Shown: piece by piece, positions 1 through 8,170 of the stretch
Position numbering within the stretch: position 1 is the first letter of the stretch
How the letters are laid out: each line of letters begins with the position of its first letter
Assembly (NCBI GenBank): GCA_020025175.1
Contig: JAHHSM010000013.1
Coordinates: forward strand, 1-30,136
Source of the DNA: Oscillospiraceae bacterium
GTDB taxonomy: Bacteria; Bacillota; Clostridia; Oscillospirales; Oscillospiraceae
Direction of reading: 5' to 3'
Length of the DNA stretch: 30,136 nt
The notes under the pieces: model-generated
Told to the model about the DNA's origin: nothing
The model's database searches: none
The model's input: only the letters and a program-made list of their open reading frames with translations
Position numbers and translations under genes: made by a program

Positions 1-50
1 GGACACTGCGGGTATGAACCGCATGCTCTAGCCAACTGAGCTATGCCGCC
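1..50 (-). tRNA. Elongator tRNA-Met (CAT), 3' part outside window
   Basis: Read on the minus strand, the first 50 bases form the acceptor 5' strand GGCGGCA, the D-arm with AGTTGGCTA loop, and the anticodon stem TGCGG/CCGCA around the loop TTCATAC, so the anticodon is CAT. The variable loop, T-arm and 3' acceptor strand lie off the left edge. The anticodon stem lacks the three consecutive G-C pairs (GGG/CCC) of initiator tRNA, and the start GGCGGCATAGCTCAG resembles Firmicute elongator tRNA-Met. A tRNA-Ile2 with modified CAT is a less likely alternative that the missing part would settle. Confidence 0.93.
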
Positions 51-83
51 AAATCAGCCCCACCATCCGGCAGAGCAGTTATT

Positions 84-112
84 ATTATACGCACGGCGCG
101 CCATTTTGTCAA
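84..112 (-). promoter_or_regulatory. Consensus sigma-A promoter of the tRNA-Met gene
   Basis: On the minus strand TTGACA (107-112) and TATAAT (84-89) are both perfect, with a 17-bp spacer. The -10 lies about 34 bases upstream of the mature tRNA 5' end, leaving a short 5' leader to be trimmed by RNase P. Confidence 0.9.
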
Positions 113-268
113 TAGCTTTTTTAAAATTTTTTTAAATTTCTGTAAAGAAGTAAAAAAGTGTTGATTTGCAAGGAAAAACAGTGGCCACTTCCCACCTAAA
201 AACCGGTATCTTTTCTCCAATGTATCATTTCTTATTTTAATGTATCTATTTACCGCTTTGCCGAAAAT

Positions 269-1171
269 TTATTGCTCATTGTGCCCGGACTCTTCATCAA
301 GAGGGAGACGTTCCGCCTGTGCTCTGCGCTCCTGTTCGAGCCTCTGCTCGTTCTTTATTTTTGCCACATACTCCATTGGCGTTATCCCACAGCATCTATG
401 AAATGCCTGAAAGAAATAGGAGCTGCTTTCAAAGCCGCATTGTTCCCAAACTTTTGCAGCACATTGTCCTTTGCGCAGCAGTTCGCATGCCCGTTCAATG
501 CGCATTGTTAAAATATGTTGATGAATGGTTTGTCCTGTCTGGCGTTTAAACTCCCGTGCGATATGCTCATGGCTCACATAAAAAACATTTTCCAAATCCT
601 TCAATGTCAGTTTTTCTGTAAAATGCTTGTTGAGATATACAAACACATCATCCAGCATAAAACGCACTCTTTTTTTAGGAGCACGTCCCAAATCTGCCTG
701 TATTCCGGCGCGAAGCACTAAAATAAGTAAAGTCTGTAAAATGCCACGCTCTATGATTCCGCCACCATATCCTGGATTTTGTGCTTCACTCATCAATCTG
801 TTGCACAAATTGTACACCATCATAGCGGTCTGTGCTCCTGCCGGGATCACGGCACAGCCAAACGGCAGAAATTCAAAACCTGCCAGCAGGTCTGTTTTCT
901 CATCGGACAGCTCTCGCAATGCATCTGCATCCACACGCATCCAGACAAATTGAAGTGGTTTCTCCTGCTTTTTCGACTGCAATCGCACATTGCAGTTTGG
1001 CTGCATAAGCAAAAAATCCTCTCGTCCCCACGAATCGCATTGATCCATCCACTCAGCGCGGCAACCATCGCCGGAGCAAAGCAGAAGCCCATATTCTCCT
1101 TTTCCGGTGGTAAGCGTTCTAATTTCTTCTCCGCGCAAAAAGAGTCGGTTAATATGATAGCCTTTTTCCAC
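269..1171 (-). CDS. AraC-family transcriptional regulator
   Basis: A 300-residue protein. The C-terminal third (about residues 175-280) is a double helix-turn-helix AraC/XylS DNA-binding domain: the first HTH lies around LTLKDLENVFYVSHEHIA, and the second ends with the family signature GFESSSYFFQAFHRCCGITPMEYV. The N-terminal part (about 1-165) is probably a cupin-like effector-binding domain, but no ligand can be read from it. I chose the GTG at 1171 because AAAGGAGGG ends six bases upstream of it; an upstream in-frame ATG at 1213 has no ribosome site and would add 14 residues. The gene is divergent from the ene-reductase at 1346 with about 174 bp between starts, which suggests that it controls that gene. 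No convincing terminator is visible downstream. Confidence 0.9.
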   Translation of the reverse strand: MEKGYHINRLFLRGEEIRTLTTGKGEYGLLLCSGDGCRAEWMDQCDSWGREDFLLMQPNCNVRLQSKKQEKPLQFVWMRVDADALRELSDEKTDLLAGFEFLPFGCAVIPAGAQTAMMVYNLCNRLMSEAQNPGYGGGIIERGILQTLLILVLRAGIQADLGRAPKKRVRFMLDDVFVYLNKHFTEKLTLKDLENVFYVSHEHIAREFKRQTGQTIHQHILTMRIERACELLRKGQCAAKVWEQCGFESSSYFFQAFHRCCGITPMEYVAKIKNEQRLEQERRAQAERLPLDEESGHNEQ

Positions 1172-1251
1172 TCTTTCCCTCCTTTTTTGAGAATCCCGAT
1201 TTTTTGGAACCATAATATCAAGAATTATAATTATTCTATCAGATTTTCTAA

Positions 1252-1280
1252 TTCAATACAACCAACAAATTTTCTATAAT
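1252..1280 (+). promoter_or_regulatory. Probable promoter of the ene-reductase gene
   Basis: A perfect TATAAT (1275-1280) sits 17 bp after a poor -35, TTCAAT (1252-1257), in the AraC/ene-reductase intergenic region. A good -10 with a weak -35 would suit activation by the divergent AraC protein; that link is inference. Confidence 0.55.
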
Positions 1281-1345
1281 GAAAGCAGCAATAAATCGTT
1301 TAGTTTCAACAAATATTTTAAGTTTGCAGGAAGGAAGCTACGAAA

Positions 1346-3268
1346 ATGAAAATTCTGGAACCCATTCAAGTCGGAAAAACTACTTTAAAAAATCGCATTA
1401 TGTTCCCCCCACTCACCACCGGTTACGAAGACAGTAACGGCACCATCACTGATCGCAGCCGTCGTTTTTACGAGCGTCTGGCAGAAGGTGGCTGCGGCTA
1501 CATTGTAATCGGCGATGTCAATCCCATTCGTTCTTTCTCTCCCACCCCTCGTCTGTATGAAGACAGCCAGATTGAAAGCTTTAAAGAACTGGCTGATGCT
1601 GTACATAAGCACGGTGCAAAAATCGCTCTACAGATCTTCCATCCCGAATATGATGTAGAGGCTTTGTTTGAGCTGGTTGCAAAAAAGGATATGGCTGGCG
1701 TACGTGCTAAAATGCACCACGACATGCATCACTTTACCGATGAAGTAACCGAAGAAAAGCTGATGTCCATTTTAGACAAAATGGTAGCATGTGCAAAGCG
1801 TGCGCAGCAGGCAGGGATCGACGGCATCCAGATTCACGGCGACCGTCTGGTAGGCACTCTGTGCAGCACCAAGTTTAACCACCGCACAGATAAATTCGGC
1901 GGCAGCCTGGAAAACCGCACCCGTTTTGCCCGTATGCTGACCCGTGCTCTGCGCGAGGCAGTTCCCGATATGTTCCTTGATTATAAGTTTTCTCTGGTCA
2001 CCCCCGAGCGCGGTGTCGGTGGTGTCAATCTGGACGAAGGCGTACAGTTTGCAAAATGGCTGGAAGAAGACGGCGTAGATATGCTTCACGTTGCACAGGC
2101 AAACCACACCGGCAACATGGCTGACACCATTCCTCCCATGGGCGTACAGCCTTACGGCTTTTTCGTAGATCACACCGCTATGATCAAGAATGCTGTTCAT
2201 ATTCCGGTAAGCTGTGTTGGCCGCATCGTTGATCCTTACATGGCTGAAGAAATTCTGGAAACCGGCAAGGCAGATCTGATCGGACTGGGTCGTCCTCTGC
2301 TGTGCGATCCTGACTGGGCGCTGAAAATTGCCGCAGGCAAGCCCGAAACCGTGCGTCGCTGCCTGTTCTGCAACAAGGGCTGCACCGACCATATCCAGAA
2401 CCGCCAGTTCCTGAGCTGTGTTTTGAACGCAGAAAACGGCTATGAGCTGGAGCGCAGTATTACTCCTGCCGAAACATCTAAGAAAGTTGCAATTGTCGGC
2501 GGTGGTGTAGCCGGTCTGGAAGCTGCACGCGTGGCTGCTCTGCGTGGTCATAAGGTTGTTCTGTGGGAAAAAGAGCTCATGCTGGGCGGTCAGCTGAATA
2601 TCGCTTCCGTGCCTCCCAGAAAGGAAGAGCTGCTGCGTGCCTCCCACGATCTGGCAGCGGCCGCTGCAAATGCAGGCGCAGAACTGCGCATCGGTATTGC
2701 CGCAGATGCTGAAACTGTTTTGGCAGAAAAGCCCGACGCTGTGATTGTGGCGGTTGGTGCTCATTGCTTCACTCCCAATATTCCCGGCGTCAATGGTTCA
2801 AATGTCTGTGATGCATGGCAGGTATTGGCAAAGGAGCGCATGGTTTACGGAAGCGCTGCTGTCATCGGCGGTGGTCTGGTTGGCTGTGAAACCGCTGAAT
2901 ATTTGGCACAGCAGGGTGTCAAGGTCACTTTGATTGAAATGCAGGATCAGTATGCATCCGGCGAAAGCGAAACTGTTCTGCCCACCATGAACGAAGATTT
3001 CGAAGCACACGGCGTACAGATCCACACCGGCACAAAGGTAGAAGAAATTACATCCACCGGCGTGCGCGCAGTTTCCGCAGACGGCGAGCTGAAAATTGAC
3101 TGCAACTTTGTAGTAATGGCAATTGGCGCAAAGCCCAATGCTTTTGATGCTTCTGCCTTTGAGTCTGCAGGTATCCCCGTTTCCTTTATCGGTGACTGCA
3201 ACAAGCAGGCCTCCGATATCAGCAACGCAATTCGTGACGGCTATGATGCGGCTTGCTCCATCAACTGA
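1346..3268 (+). CDS. Old-yellow-enzyme/2,4-dienoyl-CoA reductase-type FMN-FeS-FAD oxidoreductase
   Basis: At 640 residues it is close to the usual length of FadH/enoate reductase proteins (about 670). Residues 1-330 are an FMN-binding TIM barrel of the old-yellow-enzyme class. A four-cysteine [4Fe-4S] site follows at C339, C342, C346 and C358 (C-x2-C-x3-C-x11-C, as in FadH). The C-terminus is a two-dinucleotide module: FAD motif GGGVAG (385-390) and a second motif VIGGGLVGCETA near residue 510. Members reduce activated C=C bonds using NAD(P)H, passing electrons through FAD, Fe-S and FMN (dienoyl-CoA reductase, BaiCD/BaiH, cinnamate-type reductases). In the active-site stretch IHGDRLVGTLCS (163-174) the usual catalytic Tyr of HGYL-type motifs appears replaced by Arg167, with a two-residue gap. 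The substrate is therefore unknown. AAGGAAG lies upstream of the ATG. Divergent AraC gene; strong terminator downstream. Confidence 0.92.
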   Translation: MKILEPIQVGKTTLKNRIMFPPLTTGYEDSNGTITDRSRRFYERLAEGGCGYIVIGDVNPIRSFSPTPRLYEDSQIESFKELADAVHKHGAKIALQIFHPEYDVEALFELVAKKDMAGVRAKMHHDMHHFTDEVTEEKLMSILDKMVACAKRAQQAGIDGIQIHGDRLVGTLCSTKFNHRTDKFGGSLENRTRFARMLTRALREAVPDMFLDYKFSLVTPERGVGGVNLDEGVQFAKWLEEDGVDMLHVAQANHTGNMADTIPPMGVQPYGFFVDHTAMIKNAVHIPVSCVGRIVDPYMAEEILETGKADLIGLGRPLLCDPDWALKIAAGKPETVRRCLFCNKGCTDHIQNRQFLSCVLNAENGYELERSITPAETSKKVAIVGGGVAGLEAARVAALRGHKVVLWEKELMLGGQLNIASVPPRKEELLRASHDLAAAAANAGAELRIGIAADAETVLAEKPDAVIVAVGAHCFTPNIPGVNGSNVCDAWQVLAKERMVYGSAAVIGGGLVGCETAEYLAQQGVKVTLIEMQDQYASGESETVLPTMNEDFEAHGVQIHTGTKVEEITSTGVRAVSADGELKIDCNFVVMAIGAKPNAFDASAFESAGIPVSFIGDCNKQASDISNAIRDGYDAACSIN

Positions 3269-3350
3269 TTTTCTCTCTTTTTTCACCTGCAAAAAGCTTT
3301 TTGATACATGATTCTTTGTTTCATGTATTTACTCGCTGAACAATAATCAA

Positions 3351-3387
3351 AAGAATGGTATCGAACCTTTCGATACCATTCTTTTAT
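3351..3387 (+). terminator. Intrinsic terminator after the ene-reductase
   Basis: A perfect 14-bp inverted repeat (3351-3364 / 3370-3383) with a 5-base loop ends in TTTTATTT. The A-rich left flank means it could also act in the other direction. Confidence 0.85.
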
Positions 3388-3711
3388 TTCTATCCTGCAA
3401 ATCTACTTTGCAAATACCGCATATCTATCATCCGTTCAAGTGCGATGCCAAGTTTATCATATATTTTTTCCACATCATACGATACTGTAGATATTCACAT
3501 ACGATGGATTCAAAGTCGAGATAGAGCCATCTTTATCGCATTAGACCCTCGTAAGTCCATAATCTGGAAACAGCAAACTCCCCGGTGTTTACCACATGGT
3601 AAACACCGGGGAGTTGCATTTATTTCCTGATCTGAGCTTTGGCATAAATATGGTGTAAGTTCACCATTTCTACTGCCAAAGATAAGTGTCTTCAGGGGTT
3701 TGCGGTACTTC
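3388..3711. other. Intergenic region between ene-reductase terminator and groEL
   Basis: No believable gene is seen here; the open frames are short, without ribosome sites, and run through hairpins. The only structure is the long hairpin at 3576-3615. A nearly repeated phrase (CATCATACGAT near 3471 and CACATACGATGG near 3495) is too short to interpret. Confidence 0.6.
3576..3615 (-). terminator. Long hairpin, probable groESL terminator
   Basis: Arms 3576-3594 and 3597-3615 are a perfect 19-bp inverted repeat (practical loop about four bases), roughly 100 bases beyond the groEL stop on the minus strand. The T-run after it on that strand is interrupted (AGTTTGCTGTTT), so it may also serve to stabilise the mRNA 3' end. 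Confidence 0.65.
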
Positions 3712-5349
3712 TTAGTACATACCGCCCATGCCGCCCATATCGGGTGCAGGTGCTGCAGGTGCAGGCTCAGGCTTATCGGCAACAACGGATTCTGTGGTCA
3801 GAACCATAGATGCAACGGAAGCTGCATTCTGCAATGCACTGCGGGTAACCTTAGCGGGATCAACGATACCGGACTCAATCATGTCGCAGTAAACTTCCTT
3901 ATAAGCATCGAAGCCGTAAGCACTCTGCTCCTTAGCGTGGGTCTTGATGTTCTCCAGGATGACGCTGCCGTCCAGACCTGCATTGGCTGCAATCTGCTTA
4001 ATGGGAGCTTCCAGAGCCTTTGCAATGATCTTCACGCCGGTCTTTTCGTCACCCTCGACCTGATCCATCAGTGCTTCCACTGCGGGGATTGCATCAACGA
4101 AGATGGTGCCGCCGCCGGGAACGATGCCCTCTTCCACAGCTGCACGGGTTGCATTCAGTGCATCTTCAATGCGCAGCTTCTTTTCCTTCATTTCGGTTTC
4201 AGTTGCTGCACCGACCTTAATCACTGCAACACCGCCGGCCAGCTTTGCCAAACGCTCCTGCAGCTTTTCACGATCGTAATCGGAAGTGGTAGCCTCGATC
4301 TGTGCACGGATCTGCTTAACGCGTGCTGCAATTTCTTCGCTGTTGCCGTCGCCGCCGACAATGATGGTATTTTCCTTGTCAACCTTGACCTGACGGGCAT
4401 GACCCAGCAGCTCAATGGATGCATCCTTCAGCTCATAACCCACATCGGAAGAGATGACAGTACCACCGGTCAGGGTTGCGATATCCTGCAGCATCTCCTT
4501 ACGGCGATCACCAAAGCCGGGAGCCTTCACAGCAACAACATTCAGCGTACCGCGCAGGCGGTTCACAATCAGAGTGGACAGTGCCTCACCCTCGACATCC
4601 TCAGCAATGATAACCAGCTTACGACCACTCTTCATGATACCTTCCAGCAGGGGAACCAGATCCTGAATGACGCTGATCTTTTGATCTGTGATCAGAAGAT
4701 ATGCATCATCCATCACAGCTTCCATCTTATCGGTATCGGTGACCATGTAAGGCGTCACATAGCCGCGATCAAACATCATACCTTCCACGATCTCGCTGTA
4801 AGTGTCAGCGGTCTTGGACTCTTCAACGGTGATGACACCATCGTTGCTGACCTTCTCCATAGCCTCAGCGATCAGAGAGCCGATGGTCTCATCGCCGGAA
4901 GAAACAGTTGCCACGCGAGCGATATCGGCAGTGCCGGAAACCTTCTTCGCATTTGCCTTAACAGCCTCAACAGCTGCGTCCACAGCCTTAGCCATACCCT
5001 TGCGCATCACAACGGGGTTTGCGCCGGCAGCAAGATTGCGCTGGCCTTCGTGAATCATAGCCTGTGCCAAAACCGTTGCGGTGGTGGTACCGTCACCGGC
5101 AACATCGTTGGTCTTGGTGGAAACTTCGCGTACCAGAGCTGCACCCATGTTTTCAAAGGGATCTTCCAGCTCAATTTCCTTTGCAATGGTCACACCGTCA
5201 TTGGTGATCAGGGGTGCGCCATACTTGCGCTCCAACACCACATTGCGGCCCTTGGGGCCCAGAGTAACCTTCACAGTGTCTGCCAGCTTATCAATACCAA
5301 CTTCCAATGCCTTGCGTGCATCGTCATTGCTCTTTAAAATTTTTGCCAT
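3712..5349 (-). CDS. groEL: Chaperonin GroEL (Hsp60)
   Basis: The 545-residue protein is full length for the family. It forms the double-ring ATP-dependent folding chamber capped by GroES in the cytoplasm. The N-terminal equatorial part carries the nucleotide motif GDGTTTA with Asp86 (equivalent to E. coli Asp87), followed by the intermediate and apical domains. The flexible C-terminal tail ends GGMGGMY, a short version of the GGM repeats that line the cavity. The start is fixed by TTAGGAGGT a few bases before the ATG at 5349. It is the second gene of the groES-groEL operon, 31 bases after groES, and shares the CIRCE operator upstream of groES. No unusual residue was noticed in the motifs. 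Confidence 0.99.
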   Translation of the reverse strand: MAKILKSNDDARKALEVGIDKLADTVKVTLGPKGRNVVLERKYGAPLITNDGVTIAKEIELEDPFENMGAALVREVSTKTNDVAGDGTTTATVLAQAMIHEGQRNLAAGANPVVMRKGMAKAVDAAVEAVKANAKKVSGTADIARVATVSSGDETIGSLIAEAMEKVSNDGVITVEESKTADTYSEIVEGMMFDRGYVTPYMVTDTDKMEAVMDDAYLLITDQKISVIQDLVPLLEGIMKSGRKLVIIAEDVEGEALSTLIVNRLRGTLNVVAVKAPGFGDRRKEMLQDIATLTGGTVISSDVGYELKDASIELLGHARQVKVDKENTIIVGGDGNSEEIAARVKQIRAQIEATTSDYDREKLQERLAKLAGGVAVIKVGAATETEMKEKKLRIEDALNATRAAVEEGIVPGGGTIFVDAIPAVEALMDQVEGDEKTGVKIIAKALEAPIKQIAANAGLDGSVILENIKTHAKEQSAYGFDAYKEVYCDMIESGIVDPAKVTRSALQNAASVASMVLTTESVVADKPEPAPAAPAPDMGGMGGMY

Positions 5350-5380
5350 TTGAATCTACCTCCTAATTCAGTAGCACTGT

Positions 5381-5665
5381 TTATTCCACAATCGCCAGGA
5401 TATCGCCCTGACGAACAATAGTGTACTCCACGTCTTCGACCTTGATCTCAGTGCCGGAATACTTGCTGGTGATGACCTTATCACCGGGCTTAACAATCAT
5501 CTTGACTTCATTGCCGTCCACCATGCCGCCGGGGCCAACGGAAACAACTTCAGCCACACTGGGCTTTTCCTTTGCGTTGCCGGTCAGGATCAGTCCTCCC
5601 TTGGTGGTTTCCTCCACCTCGACCATTTTCAGAACAACACGGTCTGCCAACGGATTCAATTTCAT
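5381..5665 (-). CDS. groES: Co-chaperonin GroES (Hsp10)
   Basis: The 94-residue protein has the normal length and begins MKLNPLADRVV, a standard GroES start. It forms the heptameric lid of the GroEL chamber. The mobile-loop region (about residues 15-32, ending GGLILTG) contacts the GroEL apical domains. AAGGAGGAG precedes the ATG at 5665. It is the promoter-proximal gene of the groESL operon, with a CIRCE element about 70 bases upstream, so HrcA repression and heat or stress induction are expected. Confidence 0.98.
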   Translation of the reverse strand: MKLNPLADRVVLKMVEVEETTKGGLILTGNAKEKPSVAEVVSVGPGGMVDGNEVKMIVKPGDKVITSKYSGTEIKVEDVEYTIVRQGDILAIVE

Positions 5666-5729
5666 TTAGAACTCCTCCTTATATCATTACAATACTGTAT
5701 GAATGCAAATTTTGTCTATCAAAGACTTC

Positions 5730-5770
5730 ACCAGTGTTAGCACTCAAAACACCCGAGTGCTAACACTGGT
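5730..5770 (-). promoter_or_regulatory. CIRCE operator (HrcA-binding site) of groESL
   Basis: The canonical 9-9-9 element TTAGCACTC-N9-GAGTGCTAA occupies 5737-5763 without a mismatch. The symmetry continues outward to 16-bp arms (5730-5745 and 5755-5770). It lies just downstream of the -10 box, across the expected transcription start. Confidence 0.97.
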
Positions 5771-5773
5771 ATT

Positions 5774-5802
5774 ATCATAAATCAATTTCCTGCGTTATGC
5801 AA
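5774..5802 (-). promoter_or_regulatory. groESL sigma-A promoter
   Basis: On the minus strand TTGCAT (5797-5802) and TATGAT (5774-5779) are separated by 17 bp. The expected start site falls inside the adjoining CIRCE element, the usual arrangement for HrcA repression. Confidence 0.82.
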
Positions 5803-5882
5803 GAGAAATATGGAGAAAAATCTTCTATATTTTAAAAATTTCTTTGTGCACTTTGACATACTTTGACCAATATTTTTACAGA

Positions 5883-6836
5883 TCATAGTCCATCGTCAGC
5901 CAAAGTGCGTGTTGTACGGTTACAATGTGCCCCTTTGGGCGCAAAGAAGCGCAACTTCTTTTCGCTCAGAGAGATCTGAATATCCTTTGTATGGATAACT
6001 TCCCCATCCAGGCTGACAGGCATTGGTTCTTTTGCCTGAATTCGAATGTTTTCAGGCTGGGAATAGCGAATCATCTGTGGATATTTCCTCCATTCACCTT
6101 TGGCAAAGGCGGAAACTGCGCGCAGGAACGTGGGTCTGCTGACCTTTTTCACCACCAGCATATCGAGCTTACCGTCATCCATGCGTGCTTCCGGAACAGG
6201 CATAAAGCCGCCGCCATAATAGCGGCCGTTGCATACACAGATCAAGATATATTCTCCGATGGTGGCATGTTCATCCTCAATAATTGTCATGCGTGTGGAA
6301 ATGGTCTTAAAAAAGTTGACGCCAAGGGAGGCAAGATACGCCCCCTTTCCTGTAACACCAGGGTACTTGCTGTAAGAATGTACATCATCCGCCACACGGG
6401 AATCCAAGCCGGTGCATGCAATCGTCAATGCTATGCGGCCGTTGCAGTCGATTAAGTCAAGGGGATGGCTGGGGCCATTCCACAGCTGTTCCAAATCCAG
6501 AAACCGCGATCTATCCTCGCCGAAGTTTTTGAGAAAATCATTTCCCGTACCAACGGGCACCACAGTGACCTCAATATTTTGCGCACCAGCGGCACCATTT
6601 GCCACCTCATTGATCGTCCCGTCACCGCCGCAGGCATAAATACGGGTTTCTTCACCGCTTTGGGCGGCGCGGCGTGCGATTTCCTCCGCATGTCCTGCCC
6701 GTGTTGTCAGCATTGTTTCGCAATTCAAACCGTATTTTTTACGCAGCTGTTCAATTTGATCCATGAGTTTGCCAGTACTGTTTTTCTTACCTGCACGAGG
6801 ATTTATGATAAATAGATGTTTCACAGACAATCGCAT
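5883..6836 (-). CDS. Diacylglycerol kinase-like lipid kinase (YegS/DagK family)
   Basis: A 317-residue protein of normal length for the DAGK catalytic superfamily. Visible motifs are the N-terminal IINPRAG (10-16), the nucleotide-binding GGDGTINEV (70-78) and GTGNDF (96-101), with a C-terminal beta-sandwich ending SLDGE. Members phosphorylate diacylglycerol or related lipids at the membrane face; in Gram-positives DgkB recycles diacylglycerol released by lipoteichoic acid synthesis. The exact substrate is not readable. It follows the rRNA methyltransferase gene by 29 bases and is probably co-transcribed. The start is uncertain: GAGAGG abuts the ATG at 6836 but is well placed (6 bases) for an in-frame TTG two codons later. 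Confidence 0.9.
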   Translation of the reverse strand: MRLSVKHLFIINPRAGKKNSTGKLMDQIEQLRKKYGLNCETMLTTRAGHAEEIARRAAQSGEETRIYACGGDGTINEVANGAAGAQNIEVTVVPVGTGNDFLKNFGEDRSRFLDLEQLWNGPSHPLDLIDCNGRIALTIACTGLDSRVADDVHSYSKYPGVTGKGAYLASLGVNFFKTISTRMTIIEDEHATIGEYILICVCNGRYYGGGFMPVPEARMDDGKLDMLVVKKVSRPTFLRAVSAFAKGEWRKYPQMIRYSQPENIRIQAKEPMPVSLDGEVIHTKDIQISLSEKKLRFFAPKGAHCNRTTRTLADDGL

Positions 6837-6865
6837 CCTCTCTCAAGGGAATTTCTATTTAATTT

Positions 6866-7993
6866 TTAATTGTAGTACATAAACAGATCGCATTTAATCA
6901 TGCCGTTGTAGAGCTTGCGTTTTTTCGCCGCAAAGCTGCCATAACACTTTTCAAACTCAGGGTGCGAGGAAAGGATATAAAGTCTCCATTTCTCAGGGAG
7001 CTTTGCCGCAGTCTGACCGAATGCGCGGTACAGCTCCGCCGCTTCATCCTTTTCCAGCAAACGCTCACCATAGGGCGGATTGGTCACCAGCTGACCATAA
7101 GTGCTGTCACGATGAAACTTGGTAGCATCCGCGACTTCAAAACGCACCAGATCCTCAACACCGGCCTTTTCGGCATTGCCTCTGGCAATTTCGATGGCCT
7201 TAGGGCTGATATCACCGCCCCAAATATCATAAGTTCCGTCAAATTCCTTATCCATGGCCTCATCGGCGGCATCCATCCAGCTTGCGGCAGGCACACACTT
7301 CCACTTCTGGGCATCAAAGCTGCGGTCAAGACCGGGCGCACGGTTTTTTGCAATCAATGCTGCCTCAATGGCAATGGTACCGCTGCCGCAAAAGGGATCA
7401 CAGAAAGGATCTTTTCCGCGGAAACGGGAAAGGGTCACCATCGCCGCCGCCAGCGTCTCACGCAGAGGCGCCTTCACGCCTACGGCGCGGTAACCACGTT
7501 TATGCAGGCCCGCACCGGATGTATCCAAAAGCAGGGATGCCCGATCCTGCATAATGGCAAACTGCACCTGATATTTCGCACCTGTTTCGGGCAGCTGATC
7601 GGTGCCGAACTTTTGTGCCAGACGGGTAGCAATTGCCTTTTTAATAATTTTCTGACAATCGGGCACAGAGTGCAGCGCACTGTCCAAACTGTATCCTTTT
7701 ACGGGGAATGCGCCGTCGGCACCCACCCAGTTTTCCCAGGGCAGTGCTTTGGTGTTTTCAAACAGTGCATCAAAAGACGTTGCAAAGAAGGTATTGAGCA
7801 GGATCAATACCCGTTCGCCGCAGCGCAGATTGATATTGAGCCGCGCAATGTCCTCCATCTTGCCGTCGCACAGCACATGCCCGTTTTCCACGCGGATATT
7901 TTTCATATGCAGACGGCGCAGTTCGTCGCCAACCAGTCCTTCCAGACCGAACAGGCACGGAATATAAAAGGTAATCGGTGTGATGATGCTCAT
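6866..7993 (-). CDS. THUMP-domain class I rRNA methyltransferase (RlmL/YpsC-type)
   Basis: A 375-residue protein. Residues about 45-155 match a THUMP RNA-binding domain, GLHKRGYR (163-170) is the linker typical of this family, and the methyltransferase domain has the SAM-binding motif DPFCGSGT (199-206) and the catalytic NPPYG (305-309). Such proteins methylate guanine N2 in 23S rRNA (E. coli RlmL N-terminal half, m2G2445; B. subtilis homologue YpsC). The RlmK-like second methyltransferase half of E. coli RlmL is absent, which is usual in Firmicutes. The ATG at 7993 follows GAGTGGGGG closely. It is the first gene of a two-gene unit with the lipid kinase and has its own promoter. Confidence 0.93.
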   Translation of the reverse strand: MSIITPITFYIPCLFGLEGLVGDELRRLHMKNIRVENGHVLCDGKMEDIARLNINLRCGERVLILLNTFFATSFDALFENTKALPWENWVGADGAFPVKGYSLDSALHSVPDCQKIIKKAIATRLAQKFGTDQLPETGAKYQVQFAIMQDRASLLLDTSGAGLHKRGYRAVGVKAPLRETLAAAMVTLSRFRGKDPFCDPFCGSGTIAIEAALIAKNRAPGLDRSFDAQKWKCVPAASWMDAADEAMDKEFDGTYDIWGGDISPKAIEIARGNAEKAGVEDLVRFEVADATKFHRDSTYGQLVTNPPYGERLLEKDEAAELYRAFGQTAAKLPEKWRLYILSSHPEFEKCYGSFAAKKRKLYNGMIKCDLFMYYN

Positions 7994-8026
7994 CCCCCAC
8001 TCTTTCTACAAATAGTTTATTTTTTT

Positions 8027-8055
8027 AGTATATCGGAAAGTCCATGTCTTTGCAA
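8027..8055 (-). promoter_or_regulatory. Promoter of the methyltransferase-lipid kinase unit
   Basis: On the minus strand TTGCAA (8050-8055) and TATACT (8027-8032) lie 17 bp apart, about 34 bases upstream of the start codon. It is back to back with the glf promoter. Confidence 0.8.
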
Positions 8056-8094
8056 TCCGGTTTTTTGTTTTCGGCAGTACCGCGGAGAAAAAAG

Positions 8095-8123
8095 TTTCCG
8101 CAGGCATGATTTTATGCTATACT
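8095..8123 (+). promoter_or_regulatory. Extended -10 promoter of glf
   Basis: TGC-TATACT (8115-8123) is an extended -10 element. The -35 position 17 bp upstream holds only TTTCCG, as expected when an extended -10 compensates. Confidence 0.72.
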
Positions 8124-8170
8124 TACTGTGTCTATATTCAAAGAGATTGAAAAAGAATGGAGAATTCAAC

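Noticed and set aside
1772..2764. 330-codon minus-strand frame inside the ene-reductase gene
   Set aside because: Shadow of a strongly coding plus strand; composition unlike a real protein and no start signals.
3700..5337. 545-codon open frame antisense to groEL
   Set aside because: It exactly mirrors groEL in length, is Cys/His/Asn-rich in the way complement-strand frames of biased genes are, and has no ribosome site or family motif.
6962..8170. Long upstream extension of the glf frame
   Set aside because: It runs antisense to the methyltransferase gene; glf homology, ribosome site and promoter all start near 8171.
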